Origin: Phascolarctos cinereus
Lineage: Eukaryota > Chordata > Mammalia > Diprotodontia > Phascolarctidae
DNA length: 64,000 nucleotides
Direction of reading: 5' to 3'
Assembly (NCBI RefSeq): GCF_002099425.1
Contig: NW_018344252.1
Coordinates: 248,001-312,000 of the forward strand
Of this stretch, positions 12,554-24,395 are shown in pieces (within the stretch, counting starts at the first letter, position 1; each line of letters opens with the position of its first letter). The notes under the pieces were generated by a model that ran no database searches, had not been told where the DNA came from, and saw nothing but the letters and a program-made list of their open reading frames with translations. The translations under genes and the position numbers were made by a program.

Positions 12554-12719
12554 GCTGACCACGACAGAAGAGTTCTACGCTGTGGGTTCCCCTTAATGAG
12601 AGCATACCTATTACCATACACATGTTTAGCTAATGCAAAAACAAACACACAGAGAAGTAAATCCTCCCAAGAAGGGTGAAATATCATGAGGAACCAAGGA
12701 GGGAAGAAAACACACGTTT

Positions 12720-12952
12720 GTTGTGCGCCAGGCACTGTGCTAAGCACTTCACAAATACCTCTTTCGGTCCTCAAAACAACAGGAGGTAGGTGATATTATA
12801 ATCCCTATTTCATAGTTGAGGAAACTGAGGCAAACTGAGGGTTAAGGGACCTGTCCAAGGCTACACAGCTAGTAAGTGCCTGAGGCTGATTTGAACTCAG
12901 GTTTTCTCGACTCCAGGGACAGAGCTCTATCCACTGGGCCACCTAGCTGCCT
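12720..12952 (-). repeat. MIR/THER1-like CORE SINE
   Basis: Antisense SINE order: gcgccaggcactgtgctaag, gaggaaactgaggcaaactg, cacagctagtaagtgcctga, atccactgggccacctagct. Confidence 0.85.
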
Positions 12953-13517
12953 TAACAGAAGCATTAACATATCTGAGGAAGCTTCCCACGGGGAAGGCAT
13001 CAGACTAAAGTGTAAACTGGCAAGGCCAATCAGAAGTGCCAGAACTGTGATCTACATCAGAGATTACAAACCTTTAAAGGTGAAGTACACGGAAGTGAAC
13101 CTAAACCACGTCACGCTGGTCACAGGATGGAAAATTCATACCTCTCTGAGTGTTTCCAGTATAGTCTTCACAATGGTACTTGTGGCCTGGCGCAGAATGA
13201 AGAGAAAAAATGCTATTCTCCATGGGAAAAGATGGGCTGATGCAAGGAACCATATACATTCCAAAATATTTTGGACGTACACACAAGTCCATGATCAGTC
13301 ATGGGACTACACAGTCCATTACTAGTATACTTTCTATTCTAATAAGCTCTCTGTACATGCGATTTCTCTCATCCTATAATCTATACTTTAAGTATAGTAC
13401 CCTGCATGGGCCGAAAGGAAAAAAAAGAAAAGGTTGCCAATTTCCAAAAAGTCAGCTTTCACAACATAAGCATTGCAGCCTAAGCATAAGCATCATTACT
13501 AAAAAGAAGTCCTATCC

Positions 13518-13712
13518 ACAGTGGTGCCAAACTCCCAATAATCCACCCATAACGATCCTTGTGGGCCACATGCGGACTTAGTTTTAAAATGGCATGTTGT
13601 CTATTTTGATCCTATTTTCATTCACTTTGTTGAACATCTCCCAACTACATTATCGTCTGGTTTCGGCTACAGTGGAGGGTTGCTGTGGGCCGTGCCTGCT
13701 TTAGAACACAAG
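13518..13712. repeat. hAT-like non-autonomous DNA element, diverged
   Basis: The start cagtggtgccaaactcccaa, the ccttgtgggccacatgcgga block, an AT-rich middle and ggttgctgtgggccgtgcct match a marsupial dispersed element with terminal gtgtcaaactc. The 3' end is poorly kept and no duplication is seen. Confidence 0.5.
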
Positions 13713-15300
13713 TTTCACAAACGTGACTTCTACCTTTGATAAGCTCCCCCTCTCTGGGAGCCATTCCTGCCAAAGGGATCACCCCTAAAAACAACATGCA
13801 GAGAAGTTAGAAAGAAGAAGACACTAAGCTCTGAGGAAACAAGTCTAACTGCAAAGAGCTGGCATAAACCAGAATAGACTAATCTCACATGGGGGAAGAA
13901 GGGAAGAGGGAAGGAGACGGGCCCAAGGACAGGAAGAGGAAGAGAACAAGGCGGAGAGAGCCCTGGGAAATGTCTGCAAGCTGAGTCCTTTCTGAGCCTA
14001 AGAAAGCAGAAAGCCAGGACTGGTACTGACAGTGAGGTTCCATATTTGTGAAACGGTGTTCTCCCTTCGCAAGACAACAATCCCGGACTCCAGGATTTCT
14101 TCAAGGTTAGTACCTAATGCAGGCCTGAGGTTTTTAAGTCTCCCTACTGAAATTTCACCTTTTTATTTAAATCCCTTCTACCTTACCACAGTTAAGCAGC
14201 TTTATTTATCAAGCGTGTAGCTTGATCATTCAACCTCTTGTTAGCTGAGAAAAATGACAATGCTCTGAATTAGCAGAGATTATGTTCGTTTTATCCCAGC
14301 AGGAGGCTAGCTTTTGATGTGAGGCATCAAACTCGTGCATTTTCAGAGCCTCTTACACAGACCTGGGCTAGTCAGCTGAGCATCTCTGTTAAGGACACAC
14401 AGCACATGCTCAACTTGCCAAAAACAAACCCAAGATTTATTTTCTTCCAAAGGCATACATCTGAAAAGGACCTGAATCTGTTTAATTTCATATCACCTAC
14501 ATAAGCCGATCCTGCCAGCACTGCACTGGCACAGAGCCAAAACAGAAGGGCCACCACAGGCGGAAGAGGGCAGAGGCAGGAGGAGACGGAGCGGAGGACC
14601 ACAACCAAAACAGGGCCAATGCAGCACTCGGGGAAGGAAGACGACTGCTCCGGCTCCAGCGGCTCACAGCTTTGCCCTGTCTTCTTCTCTGGTTAGCCAT
14701 TTCTCTTAATAAACTGCTATTTAATAAGTGCTGGATTGCTATTAATAATAATAAAATCGCTATTTAAGACTATCATTCTTACTAAATCAGAGCATCTAAA
14801 GACAATCTCCTGCCTGACAATGCTAAACAGCACAGAAGACACCAGAGGGGGGTGGGGTAGGTATCCCTGGACAAGCAGCAACATTTTTTTTTTACTTTAA
14901 TCACTCTACGTAGTAGGGCAGCAGGCTGCTTTCCTATCAAAACTACTTTTCTAGTAATACCAATGTCCTTGCTTATTCAACAGCAAAGGTCTTAAGGGGG
15001 ATGGAAATCCAAACCATAGAAGAAAACGCAGTGAATAATGAATGGCATCGCTGCCTGATGCCACAATGCTCAGAAATAAGTGGAAGAAGTAATTTGTGCC
15101 TGCAACAGCACAGCAATTAATGACTGGTCACCCTTCAAAAGTATAACAAAAACCAGACGAAGGAAAAGGATCCATCTGTGTGTGGCTTTGTCAGTGAAAG
15201 AGAATGAAATCCAACCAAAAAGCTGGGCTGACCATGTACAGCCTCCCCCCTCTGCGAGCCCCGGGCTGACTCGAAGCCGCTCGGTCCCAAATGCTCTTAC

Positions 15301-15396
15301 CTGTGAGGACAGCTTTCGCCGAAGGGTCTGCCAGGTCCAGGGCCGATTTGCCATCAGTGTTGCGAATGTTTGGATCAGCTCCGTGCTGCAGCAGAA
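15301..15396 (-). CDS. TNKS: TNKS (tankyrase-1) coding exon, rest of ankyrin repeat 4 and linker
   Basis: This is the next coding exon of the same gene, 96 nt or 32 codons. With the preceding split codon it encodes [20 protein letters not shown] followed by [13 protein letters not shown]. That completes the ankyrin repeat whose first half (WNYTPLHEA to DVCI) lies in the exon at 52785. It then gives the DLADPSA helix that closes the unit. The text matches TNKS and differs from TNKS2, which has GAEPTIRNTDGRTAL. The acceptor is a pyrimidine-rich run (ctgctttccctgcacag) ending at 15397. The donor is GTAAGAG, starting at 15300 and read leftwards. Phase is 1 at both ends, so it splices in frame to its neighbours. 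The corresponding human span is about residues 300-332 by memory, probably exon 3. There are no stops or frame problems. Confidence 0.97.
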
Positions 15397-16261
15397 CTGT
15401 GCAGGGAAAGCAGAAACAGTCTCTTACCTCAGGGACACACACGCTATGGACTGTTAAGTGTCTCCTCGGCATGGTGTGGGCAAACACATACATTGCACAA
15501 TCTTCTGCTTTCCCTCTTTCTCTGTGTTACAAAAAGCACTGCAGCAGACATTCCTCTCTAGAGTAAAGCTAAGTTGGCCACTTCAGGTCCAGTGAGATCA
15601 CGTGACTCGCCATGGCAAACACCAAGGCAGGAGATGCTGCTACGCCCGCCTCGGCTCCCTCACCTCCACAAGCTGGACGGGCTGTGCTGTACAACCTGAC
15701 TCATGCTGTGAAGCCTGCTCCCAGGGAGCCGGCTCCAGCTGCTTCACTACCTCTGTGGAAGCTTCGTTAGTGATCAATTTCCAAACACTTCCTCCCTCCC
15801 CCCACCCCACCCAGAACAGCCGTAGCGTGGAACAAGCTTTTCTGTGGTTCACGGCTCGCACGTGGAACTTGATATAACACGCTGGCCTGCATCCAAGAAG
15901 TTTAACAGACAGAGAACTAGATGCTTCCCAGGCCCCTGCAGCCCGGCTGCAAAAGGGTGGCTGCCTTTTCAAATATTCTTTCCTTCCAAAATGTTTGTGT
16001 ACAAAATCCAATTACTGTAAAGAATACTAAAGAGCCTGCTGCTCAACTGCCCACCCAATGGAAACCCACTACGGGAAGCTGTTAGATGTGGAGGTGCCTC
16101 TAAAAACAAGTCAAGTAAAATCCAGACGTACCCTCTTATCTCTTAACAAGCAACGGTTCTTTCTGTCTGAAAAGAAGTTATCACAGGCCACCTTAAGGAA
16201 GACACAGTTCAATCACAAAGAGAAATGAAGACAAATTGTTATTACTGCTAGTAGGAATAAG

Positions 16262-16470
16262 AGTAACTCCCGTTTGAAGATCAGTCAAGCGCTTCATTTA
16301 CATTCATTCGATCACAACAGCCTCGTGACTGTTAGATAACTATCCCCTTAATTTTATAGGCGAGGAACCTGACAATCAGAATGCAGCTGTCTTACAGCAA
16401 GTATCTAAGACCAAATCCAGCTCCAAGTCTTGCTGACTCCAAATTTCACGCTCTATTTATTATTCTACCT
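16262..16470 (-). repeat. MIR SINE, diverged
   Basis: Antisense MIR order with ttttataggcgaggaacctga, ttacagcaagtatctaagac and cttgctgactccaaatttca. Confidence 0.6.
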
Positions 16471-17194
16471 TGCCTCTCTTGGTGGGGATAGCTCGGTCAG
16501 TTAAAACAAGACAATCGTGGGAGTCTTTTGGATGAGAAACAAGAGAATTTACCATTTCCACTGTACTTTAAAGCATTAGATTCAAACAAAGCAGAAAGTT
16601 TACTACCTACTGACAAATTCAATCACTAATAAAAGGAGAAAATTTTGGTCCTCTCCTAACATTCCAAGAGCTGTGAGCTAGGGCTACCCCAAGTTTTTTT
16701 CATCAACACCACCATTCCAAAACACCACCTCCCCTCTAACGGCATCCAGACAATAATCTTCAAGGATTATCAGATGTCAAGAATTTAGGCACTGGAGAAA
16801 AACAGCTCCTTTTCTTAAATATTACAAAGCTCAATGCATGTACACAGACAGAGCTGAACATAGCAAGGGCTCCCTAAGTATCATTAAGTCTTTGAATATA
16901 TGAATGTTCATCTCAAATATCTGTTCTTGAATCTGCATGAAGAGGGATGTTGAGGTAGGACACTAAGCCCTTCCGTATGCGATGTGAAACCAACGGGATG
17001 TGTAACTTTGGCTGGCAGCACCCACGAGACAGCCGTGGCCAACACAGGCACAGAGGGGGCATACCAGCTCACTCTTGCCAAGCACATCAGTATCCTTTTC
17101 CAGACAGGTAATGTAAGCAAACCCAACACACAATAAAGAACCTGAGATTAAGCTACTAAGTCTGTACCACAAGGAGAGCAAAGGAAAAAGGAAA

Positions 17195-17745
17195 GGACCC
17201 ATATATACAACAACATTTACAGCAGCTAGCTCTTTCTATGGTGACAAAGAACTGACAACTGAGGAGAGGCCCATCTACTGGGGAATGGCTGAATGGCGTG
17301 ATTGTGATGGAAGATTGTGCTATAAGAAATGACAAGCAGGATGTTCTCAGAAAAACCCAGGAAGACCTATATAAACTGATGAAAACAAAGTGAGCACAAC
17401 CAGAAGAACAATGAATACAGTAACAGCAATATTGTATGATAACCTACGAAAGACTTACTAGTAACTCTGATCAACAGAGCGACCCATCACAACTCCAAGG
17501 GACTCATGGCAAAAATGCTACTGTCCATTTCCAAATGGAGAGCTGATGGACTTAGACTGAAGACGGATGCGTATTTTTTCCTTTATTTTTTTGCTCCCTT
17601 CCCCCTAAACAGGACTAATAAAGATGTTTTGCAGGACTTTATATGGATAAGGAGTCCCATATTTCTTGACTTCTCAATGGGTGAGGGAGGGGTAGAGAAA
17701 GGGAGCAAATTCGTAACTGAAAATAAATTATATTTTTAAAAAAGA
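17195..17745 (+). repeat. L1 3' end (ORF2 C-terminus plus 3' UTR)
   Basis: The phrases ggtgacaaagaactgacaac, gcccatctactggggaatgg, ctataagaaatgacaagcag and aaagtgagcacaaccagaag follow the L1 ORF2 end. A T-rich then A-rich UTR ends in aaataaattatatttttaaa. It is an older subfamily than the 58.4-kb copy. Confidence 0.75.
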
Positions 17746-17869
17746 ACTTTAGAATAGTTCTTTAAATTACTTAGCTAAGTCTTATTAAATGCCTGAACAA
17801 TCGTAATTTTTCTTTTGCTACTAAAAAAGCACATAACTAGGATAAGTTGCCAATGAAGTTAATCTTGTT

Positions 17870-18530
17870 AACAGGTCTTGTACTTGGGCTCAACAAAATC
17901 ACCTCTACGACTGTAAGATGGGTCAGTCCTGGATGGGCAGCAACTACTCTGAAAAGGATCTTGGGGTCTGAGTGGACTGCAAGCTCAAGGAGTCGGCTGT
18001 GTGATGCCACAGCCCACAAAGCTCATGCACACTGGGGCTGCAGAGAAGAACACAGGGGTCGGGAACAGAGAGATCCTCCTATGCTTCACCCTTGCTGGAC
18101 CTCCACTGGAGGCCTGGGTTCAGCTCTGGACACCTTGGACATGACATAAAGGACACTGATCAGTGGGAGAGCACCCAGGAGAGCAACCATAACGACGATC
18201 AGTTGAAGGAACGGCACACACCGAGCCTGCAGAAGAGAAGACGAGGGGGAACCAAGAGCTGTCTTCATGCCGTTCACTACATGAAGCCTTTGAAGGACTG
18301 TTCAGGAAGTGGGGCCGAACGAGCTCTGCAGGGCTCCAGGCAGAAAGGCCAACGTGGGCTTGATGCCAGCAGTGACACCCTGACCGCGACAGCTGTCTGC
18401 GCCTGGCCCAGGCTGCCTCAGGCAGTGGCGGGCTCCTCCAGCACACGCGGGCTGGCTGTCATAGGTGGGGGACTCCTCTGCGAGGAAGGTCCAAGGTCCT
18501 CTCTAGTTCTCCAATTTTGTCATTCTGTGA
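17870..18530 (+). repeat. L3/CR1 LINE 3' part
   Basis: Order of phrases: gaaaaggatcttggggtctg, gacctccactggaggcctgggttcagctctggacacc, gaaggaacggcacacaccga, cagaagagaagacgaggggg, aggtcctctctagttctcca and tcattctgtga. This is the CR1-clade terminal RT region, 3' UTR and the tcattctgtga end. The 178-codon open frame across it (18092-18628) is not the LINE protein frame. Confidence 0.8.
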
Positions 18531-19584
18531 TAAAACGAAAAGCACAGGACCCAAAGGAAGGTATACACTTTCCTTTCCTCATCAGTGAAATGAACAGGGT
18601 AACATCTAAGTCATCTGCCATCTCTTAGAATTCTGTATATTCATCACGGATTGAACAGGCAGAGCGAGCCTTTCCAACGTACACTTTTCCCCCTGAAAAT
18701 AACAGAAACCCCATTCTTGTGTCTAGCAAACGTTACTACCCAGGACATTAGACTCTGCCCCCAGCCCCCTCCCCATCCCCACCGAGTAGTGTGTGCCCCG
18801 GAGGGCAGCTGTTGTCTAAAAATCAATTCCTCCGAAAGGGGAAGATGCTCACTGAACAGCATCTGCTCCCAGGACACTCTCAGAAAGTCCCCACAGCTCA
18901 ACTGAACAGACAAATAAACACTGTTCCTCGACCTTTTCCAACACAGAATCAATGCCATAATGGGCCAGAGAGGGAAGAAGAAACCTGTTTCACTTCAGTG
19001 CCATTTTAAAAACAAAAACAAACCACGGGGAGCTAAGCCAGGCAAGGCAGGGCAGGACAGACTACCTCAATGAAGTCCTGCCAATGGATCTCCCAAGAGC
19101 AGACACTTCAAGCACCTTCCTCCTTCTCTCCATCCGGAGAAATAGCAATTTTGCCCAAAACCTTCCCAGAACAGCAGCAGGACACAGGCTCCAAGACACC
19201 TGTCAGGCATCGAGGACAGAAAGGTGCACCTGCTTTCTGTTCAGGCAGATCAAGAACAGACACTGATTCGACTCTCCTGAGCCTGGAAAGGGAGGCAATG
19301 ACAACTGCTAACTACTCTGACTTATCACTGGTGCCTAAAAAGATACTTCAGCTGCCATAATCGGGCCACATTCGATTCCTTAGTACCACAAACTAGCCAC
19401 ATGGCTTGGGAGACCTGTCACTTCATCGCCACGAGGCTCAGTTACAAGGAGGTCTCACTGTGTACCCCTAAGATCTTGTGAAACTCCTGCTAATGCTTTA
19501 AGACACCCAAGAAGCCTCAAAGGTCAGATTTACAGAATTTGGAGACCAGGGTCTCACTGCTGTATGTCCACCACAGTCTGCCAG

Positions 19585-19855
19585 AGTCTTTCAAAGTTGG
19601 AAGGGACTGTTGAGGCCATCGAATCTAACGCCCTCCTCCCAGAATGAACAGGAAACCCCAAGGACACAGTCCAAATCAAATGGCCAACTGATCTTTGCTA
19701 AAAGACCTCAAAGTGAAGGGAAAGCCATCTCTCTCCCTTTGCCTTTGCGGACAGCTCTAATTGTTCAGAATTTTTTCCTAACATCAAGATGAAATTGGTT
19801 TCCGCAATTTCTACCCAATGCTCCTTTTTCTTTCCTCAAGGATCAGAAAGAACGA

Positions 19856-19907
<52 letters not shown>

Positions 19908-20040
19908 AAAACCAAGGCAACCCTTTTAATACTAGAAGACAGCTATCAATCCCTTGGCCTTCCCCCATCCCCCAGTGCCAAAACTGTTCTTTTCCTAACT
20001 AAAAATATACTCATTTCCTTCAACTGTACTACTTATGGCA
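19585..20040 (-). repeat. L3/CR1 LINE 3' end, interrupted by (GAAA)n
   Basis: Antisense CR1 order: aaagttggaagggactgttg, ggccatcgaatctaacgccc, acagctctaattgttcagaa, ttcctaacatcaagatgaaa, then past the microsatellite ctagaagacagctatcaatc and ctcatttccttcaactgtac. The (GAAA)n tract has expanded inside it. Confidence 0.8.
19854..19910. repeat. (GAAA)n microsatellite
   Basis: Nearly perfect GAAA units, about 57 bases, within the L3/CR1 fragment. Confidence 0.95.
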
Positions 20041-20082
20041 TATGCCTTATACACAGACTATAAGGAAAATTAAGTGCTCCAG

Positions 20083-20246
20083 AATCGATGTTTTTAAATT
20101 GTGGTGCTAGAGAAGACTTTTAAGAGTCCCTTGGACAGCAAAGAGATTAAATCAGTCAATACTTAAAGAAATTAACTCAGAATACTCATTGGAAGGACAA
20201 ATACTGAAGCTTAAATACTTTGGCCACATAATAAAAAGTGGGACCA
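20083..20246 (+). repeat. RTE/BovB-type LINE 3' region, part 1
   Basis: Phrases follow the BovB/RTE ORF end: gtgctagagaagacttttaa, agtcccttggacagcaaaga, cattggaaggacaaatactg and tactttggccacataataaa. It continues after the SINE insertion at about 20416. Confidence 0.8.
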
Positions 20247-20401
20247 GGGGCAGCTAGGTGGCACAGTGGATAGAGCTGTGGCCTTGGAGTCAGGAGGACG
20301 TGAGTTCAAATCCAGTCTCAGACACATGACACTTACTAGCTGTGTGACCCTGGGCAAATCGCTTAACCCAATTGCCTCTTTTAAAGCAAAAAAAAAAAAA
20401 A
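20247..20401 (+). mobile_element. tRNA-derived marsupial SINE inserted in RTE LINE
   Basis: Head ggggcagctaggtggcacag, gagttcaaatccagtctcag, actagctgtgtgaccctggg, then poly-A followed by (GA)n. It splits the RTE/BovB-like sequence between ggccacataat and ctcattggaaaagac. Confidence 0.9.
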
Positions 20402-20415
20402 GAGAGAGAGAGAGG

Positions 20416-20580
20416 CCTCATTGGAAAAGACTGATGCTGGGAAAGACTGAAGGCAAAAGAAGAAAGGAACAGCAGAGGATGAGATGGGTACAGAATGCCA
20501 TGAAAACAACGAACTTGAGCTTGGACAGACTTTGGGAGACAGCGGACAGTCCATGGAGTCACAACTAGATGACTGAAGGA
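20416..20580 (+). repeat. RTE/BovB-type LINE 3' region, part 2
   Basis: ctcattggaaaagactgatg, cagcagaggatgagatgggt, gacagactttgggagacagc and gagtcacaactagatgactg match the last coding part and 3' end of BovB/RTE elements. It is collinear with part 1. Confidence 0.8.
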
Positions 20581-20599
20581 ATGGCCAACAGCTATAAAT

Positions 20600-21820
20600 G
20601 AGCAAAGAGCTTAGAACACAATATTCCAGAAGCCAAAGGATATAGGCTTACAACCACAAATAACTTATTAACAAAACTAGGCATCACCCTACAGGAGGAA
20701 AAAACGGATCTATAATGAAATAGAGGACTTCTAAATATTCCCAATGAAAACCCCGGCACTACACAGAAACTGTGAAATACAGACATACAAGTCAACAGCA
20801 ACATGAAAAGGCAAATGGAAGTGCTCTACACAAAGGCCCCAAAAGGAACAAACTCTTTACATTCTAATATGGAGAGCTGGCACATGTGCCCCGCTTAAAA
20901 CCCTGTCAGCACTGGGGGGCAGACAGGAAGAATAATTAGACTGAAGGCCTGGAAACAGTTCTTCTATGTCTTGTACTTAAAAGAAAGATGGAAAGGAAAG
21001 AGGAATACACCGGGTAAGGTGGGGGAGGAGGGAAATAGGAAAGTTAAAGAAAATTATCTCACATAATTGGAACATACAAATGGAAATATAAAGAAACAAA
21101 GAAGAAGGGATGGGGGAAACAGTTGACACTTGAACTTCACTCTCATCTGAACTGGTCAAAGGAGGGAAAATACACACACACAACTGCATGTGGAAATACA
21201 TTTGATTCAACAGGAAACCAGGAAAGAAAAGGGGGGAAAGAGAATAAAAGAGAGAATAGAATAAGGAAGAGATTGGTCCTAAGCAAAAACAAACTCTAAT
21301 TATGTACAGAAATATTTACATTATCTCTTTCTGCAGTGACAAAGAACTGGAAATTGAGGGAGTGCCCATCAGTTGGGGAATTATGGTATACAGATGTGAT
21401 GAAATACTACGTACCATAAGAAATGATGAAAGAGACGATTTCAGAGGAAACTGAGAAGATTTGTATTAACTGATGAGTGAAGTGAGCAGAACCAGCAGAA
21501 CCATTTACACCACAACAACAAAACTGTAAAGACAAACAGCTTCGAAAGATTTAGGAACTCTGATCAGTGTAATGACCAAGCATGAATCCAGAGGCCTCAT
21601 GCTGAAATATGCTACGCCCCTCTGATTGAGGGGTGAAGGACTCAGAATGCAGATGAAGATTTTTTTTTTAAACACGGCCAACGCAGGAATTTGTTTTCCT
21701 TGACATGTTTGTTATGGGTTTTGTTTCTTTCTCAAAGGAGGTGAAGCAGGTTCCAGGAGGAAAACAAGGTTGATTTTCATTGCCTGAAAACAGTAAGATT
21801 TAATTTTAAAAAAAAAACTG
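20600..21820 (+). repeat. HAL1-like / L1 element: ORF1 end, spacer, L1-type 3' end
   Basis: 20620-20820 resembles the C-terminal ORF1 region of marsupial L1 (caaccacaaataacttatta, aatgaaatagaggacttcta, cagaaactgtgaaatacaga). A purine-rich spacer follows. From 21320 an ORF2-terminal and 3' UTR part begins (caaagaactggaaattgagg, agtgaagtgagcagaaccag) and ends in A-rich sequence near 21820. Most of ORF2 is absent, as in HAL1 half-LINEs. Internal deletion of an ordinary L1 is an alternative. Confidence 0.6.
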
Positions 21821-22200
21821 CGCTCATATCTTCAGTCCATTTCATGAACACTCATCATCTGCCCACGTTAGTGATCAGTGCCATCTGCACTGAAAAACTT
21901 CCAGAAGGTGGTGCACCCTGTCACAATATATCTTGCCTTCTTCTGATAGCAGAACATAAAGGAGCACCTCGGATGCCCTAATCCACTGGGTAAAGCTGAT
22001 CCTCCAGACAAGATTCCAAGAAGAGCTAGCCTTCCTCTTCACACCACCCTGTCTACTTCTTAGAGGCATAGAAAAAGCTGTGTTTCAGGAGCCAAGGTGT
22101 TCTCCCCTTCAGTGCTACGCACTCCCAGAGGGCTACACATGGAGTCCTGGCGGTACATTAGAGTGGCTGGCATTGCCTTACTTGGTCAGTCTATACACAT

Positions 22201-22201
22201 A

Positions 22202-22265
<64 letters not shown>
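22201..22265. repeat. (CA)n microsatellite
   Basis: About 65 bases of nearly perfect CA. Confidence 0.95.
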
Positions 22266-22267
<2 letters not shown>

Positions 22268-22649
22268 ATGACTGGGGGGCTGGGAGAGTTACTATTATTG
22301 AGAATCTTTCTGATCATGCTCAGTATAGCTCAGGGGAAAGAAGGTCCTGGGCCAAGTCACTATCCTGCTATATTTAGATTCTCTGTAGACTACTGTGCAG
22401 GTGAACTGTTTTTTTTTTTGTAACTTAATAAAAGTATTAGGACATAAGTTCATCAGTATACTCAGTGAAAATAGGACAATGCCCACTATCTACACAACAG
22501 GGATGGTGGTTTTGATTTCTTCCATTAGGTCTCTGTATTTTGAAAGGTTTTCACTGCATGTGGTTTGCAGAATGAACACTCAGCACGGTGACATCTATTG
22601 AAACTATTGTTAAATTGTGAATAGATCCATTTTTATGGACCTGAATGTT

Positions 22650-23030
22650 TGGAAGGGACTGGTGGTACCCTTATTCAAAAAAGGGTAGTCTGGAAAAAGG
22701 GTGGATTTAGGGGAAATGATGAGTTCCATTTTGGACACATGGCATTTGAGATTCCTCTGGATGATACCATCCAACTGCAGATAATGCAGGTCTGGATATC
22801 AGGAAGGAGACGAAGCCTCATTATCTATGTCTAGAAATCACATAAAGATATTAATTGACCTCATGAAAGCTGGCGAGGTCATTAGGAATGTAGAAAATAA
22901 AAAAGGAAGAGGTTGCAGACTAGAGCCTTGGCATACTCTTGGTACTCTGAGGTTAGGATACAGATGATGATCCAGCAAAGGAGACAAGGGTCAGACAGAA
23001 GGAGGGAAACCAAAAGACATGTTGATAAGA
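22650..23030 (-). repeat. L2 LINE internal fragment, reverse orientation
   Basis: atgatgagttccattttggacac and agagccttggcatactcttg..gatgatccagcaaaggagac..ggtcagacagaaggaggg follow the antisense L2 RT region (tttggacatgttgagttt; agagccttgggggacaccca; gatccagcaaaggagactg). Diverged. Confidence 0.6.
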
Positions 23031-23367
23031 TGACAGCAAAGCCTGCTGCCAAGAGGAGAAACAAGAACATGGATCTCCCAGGCCTTTTACTTGGGGGAAG
23101 GAGGGTGGGGGGTGCATGCATGGAATACGTATAAGATTTTCCCCAATGTGTTGACTGGCTTGGTCGAAGATTATTCTTTTAGTCGCTTCTTCCTTTTTTT
23201 TTTTTTAAACTAAGGGATGGCTTGGGGGAGTGGTAAAAAACAAAAGGGAGATATGTAGGCTATGTAAAAAACAAAATTTCAATGAAAATCTATTGAAATA
23301 AATAACAAAAGCAGAGAGATAGGGAAAGGGAGAGAAATGGAGAGAAAGTGGAAAAGAAGAGCAGAAC

Positions 23368-23368
<1 letters not shown>

Positions 23369-23426
<58 letters not shown>

Positions 23427-23428
23427 AA
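23369..23428. repeat. (GAAA)n microsatellite
   Basis: About 60 bases of GAAA units. An A-rich LINE-like tail (ttcaatgaaaatctattgaaataaataac) lies 70 bases upstream. Confidence 0.95.
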
Positions 23429-23614
23429 AGAGTAGATATGACTGACAAATAAAGAGATATAGCTAACTTGAATGTTACATGGGTCTTGTGAAATAAGATT
23501 CTTTCTTGAGGATTTGCCTTGACCCTGATCACAAGGAATCCTAAGGGCAGAGTCAGGACTCAAACCTGATAGAACCCCAAAAGAGGGAAACAACATTCAT
23601 TTGCAACGAGTCAG

Positions 23615-23820
23615 GGTCAATTAGCATTTATTGAGGGCCTATGTGCTAAGCCCTGTAAAGTTGAATCCAAATACAGAGCAGCTGGCTTCCAATCACTGTT
23701 ATTTAGATGTATGTGACTTTGCCCAAGTCACTTAACCTGTCTTGGTCAAATGAGGGTTGGCATAGCCAACCTTCAAGGGTCACTCTGGCTCTAGCTCTGT
23801 GATTCTGTTTATTTTCATCA
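23615..23820 (+). repeat. MIR-like fragment
   Basis: gtgactttgcccaagtcact then taacctgtcttggtcaaatg matches the sense MIR core (gtgaccttgggcaagtcac ttaacct). The flanks are unclear. Confidence 0.4.
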
Positions 23821-23949
23821 AAATCAATTTAGTAATTAGTAACCTGTTCTTTAATCTGAGTCATTTTATTTAGTAGAGCACTATAGTTAACGTATTTAAT
23901 ATCATTTACCTAATACAGAAGGAGTATTCACTCTCTGCTAACCTTTCTT

Positions 23950-24395
23950 CTCACTTTACCAACTGCCTTTCAGCTGGCTGGAACTCGATGTCCTGTATAC
24001 AGGTCACGCTTAACAAGTCCAAAGCAGAACTCATTCTCTTTCCCCTTAACCACTCCCCCCAACATTCTCTATTACTTTCTAGGACACCACCATCCTCCCA
24101 GTCCCTCAGGCTCCCAACCTAGGAATGAGTCATCCTGGATACCTCACTGTCTCTCACCCCTAGATCCAAGTTGTTGCCAGGGCCTGTTGATTTCACCCTG
24201 GCAACATCTCTCTTCTGATATTACCCTCACCCTACCCCCACCCTCAGACCCTCATCACCTCCCCCAAGATACTGCAATAGCAGCTGGGGGAATCTGCCCG
24301 CCCCAAGGCTCTCCCCACTCCAGGCCATCCTCCATTCAGCCGCTACAGTGATTTCCCTAAAAGCGGAGGTCCAACCATGCCTCTCATACAGAGAG
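23950..24395 (+). repeat. L2 LINE ORF2 3' part, sense
   Basis: caagtccaaagcagaactca, caccaccatcctcccagtcc, aacctaggaatgagtcatcc, ccctcatcacctcccccaag and catcctccattcagccgcta follow the L2 RT C-terminal part in order. It meets a second L2 piece in opposite orientation at about 24396. Confidence 0.85.

Larger units (their letters stand above)
1..15300 (-). other. TNKS: TNKS downstream intron, 5' part (probably intron 3)
   Basis: This intron starts with the GTAAGAG donor at 15300 and runs out of the window. No further TNKS exon is found down to position 1. Stretches without a nameable feature are 616-1100, 1620-2512, 2735-3365, 3430-5535, 5840-6425, 6710-7150, 8020-8365, 8490-9275, 10600-11415, 11495-12115, 12955-13515 and 13715-15300. 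Confidence 0.85.

Noticed and set aside
15070-15493. Extension of TNKS coding frame beyond 15301-15396 (continuous open frames on both sides)
   Set aside because: Clear acceptor and donor sites bound the exon exactly where the match to tankyrase stops. The flanking codons are intronic.
18092-18628. Plus-strand open frame of 178 codons
   Set aside because: It lies in the L3/CR1 fragment but not in the LINE's protein frame. There are no conserved motifs.
19854-23428. Short regular repeats considered as a CRISPR-like array
   Set aside because: The repeats are (GAAA)n and (CA)n microsatellites without unique spacers, in a vertebrate intron.
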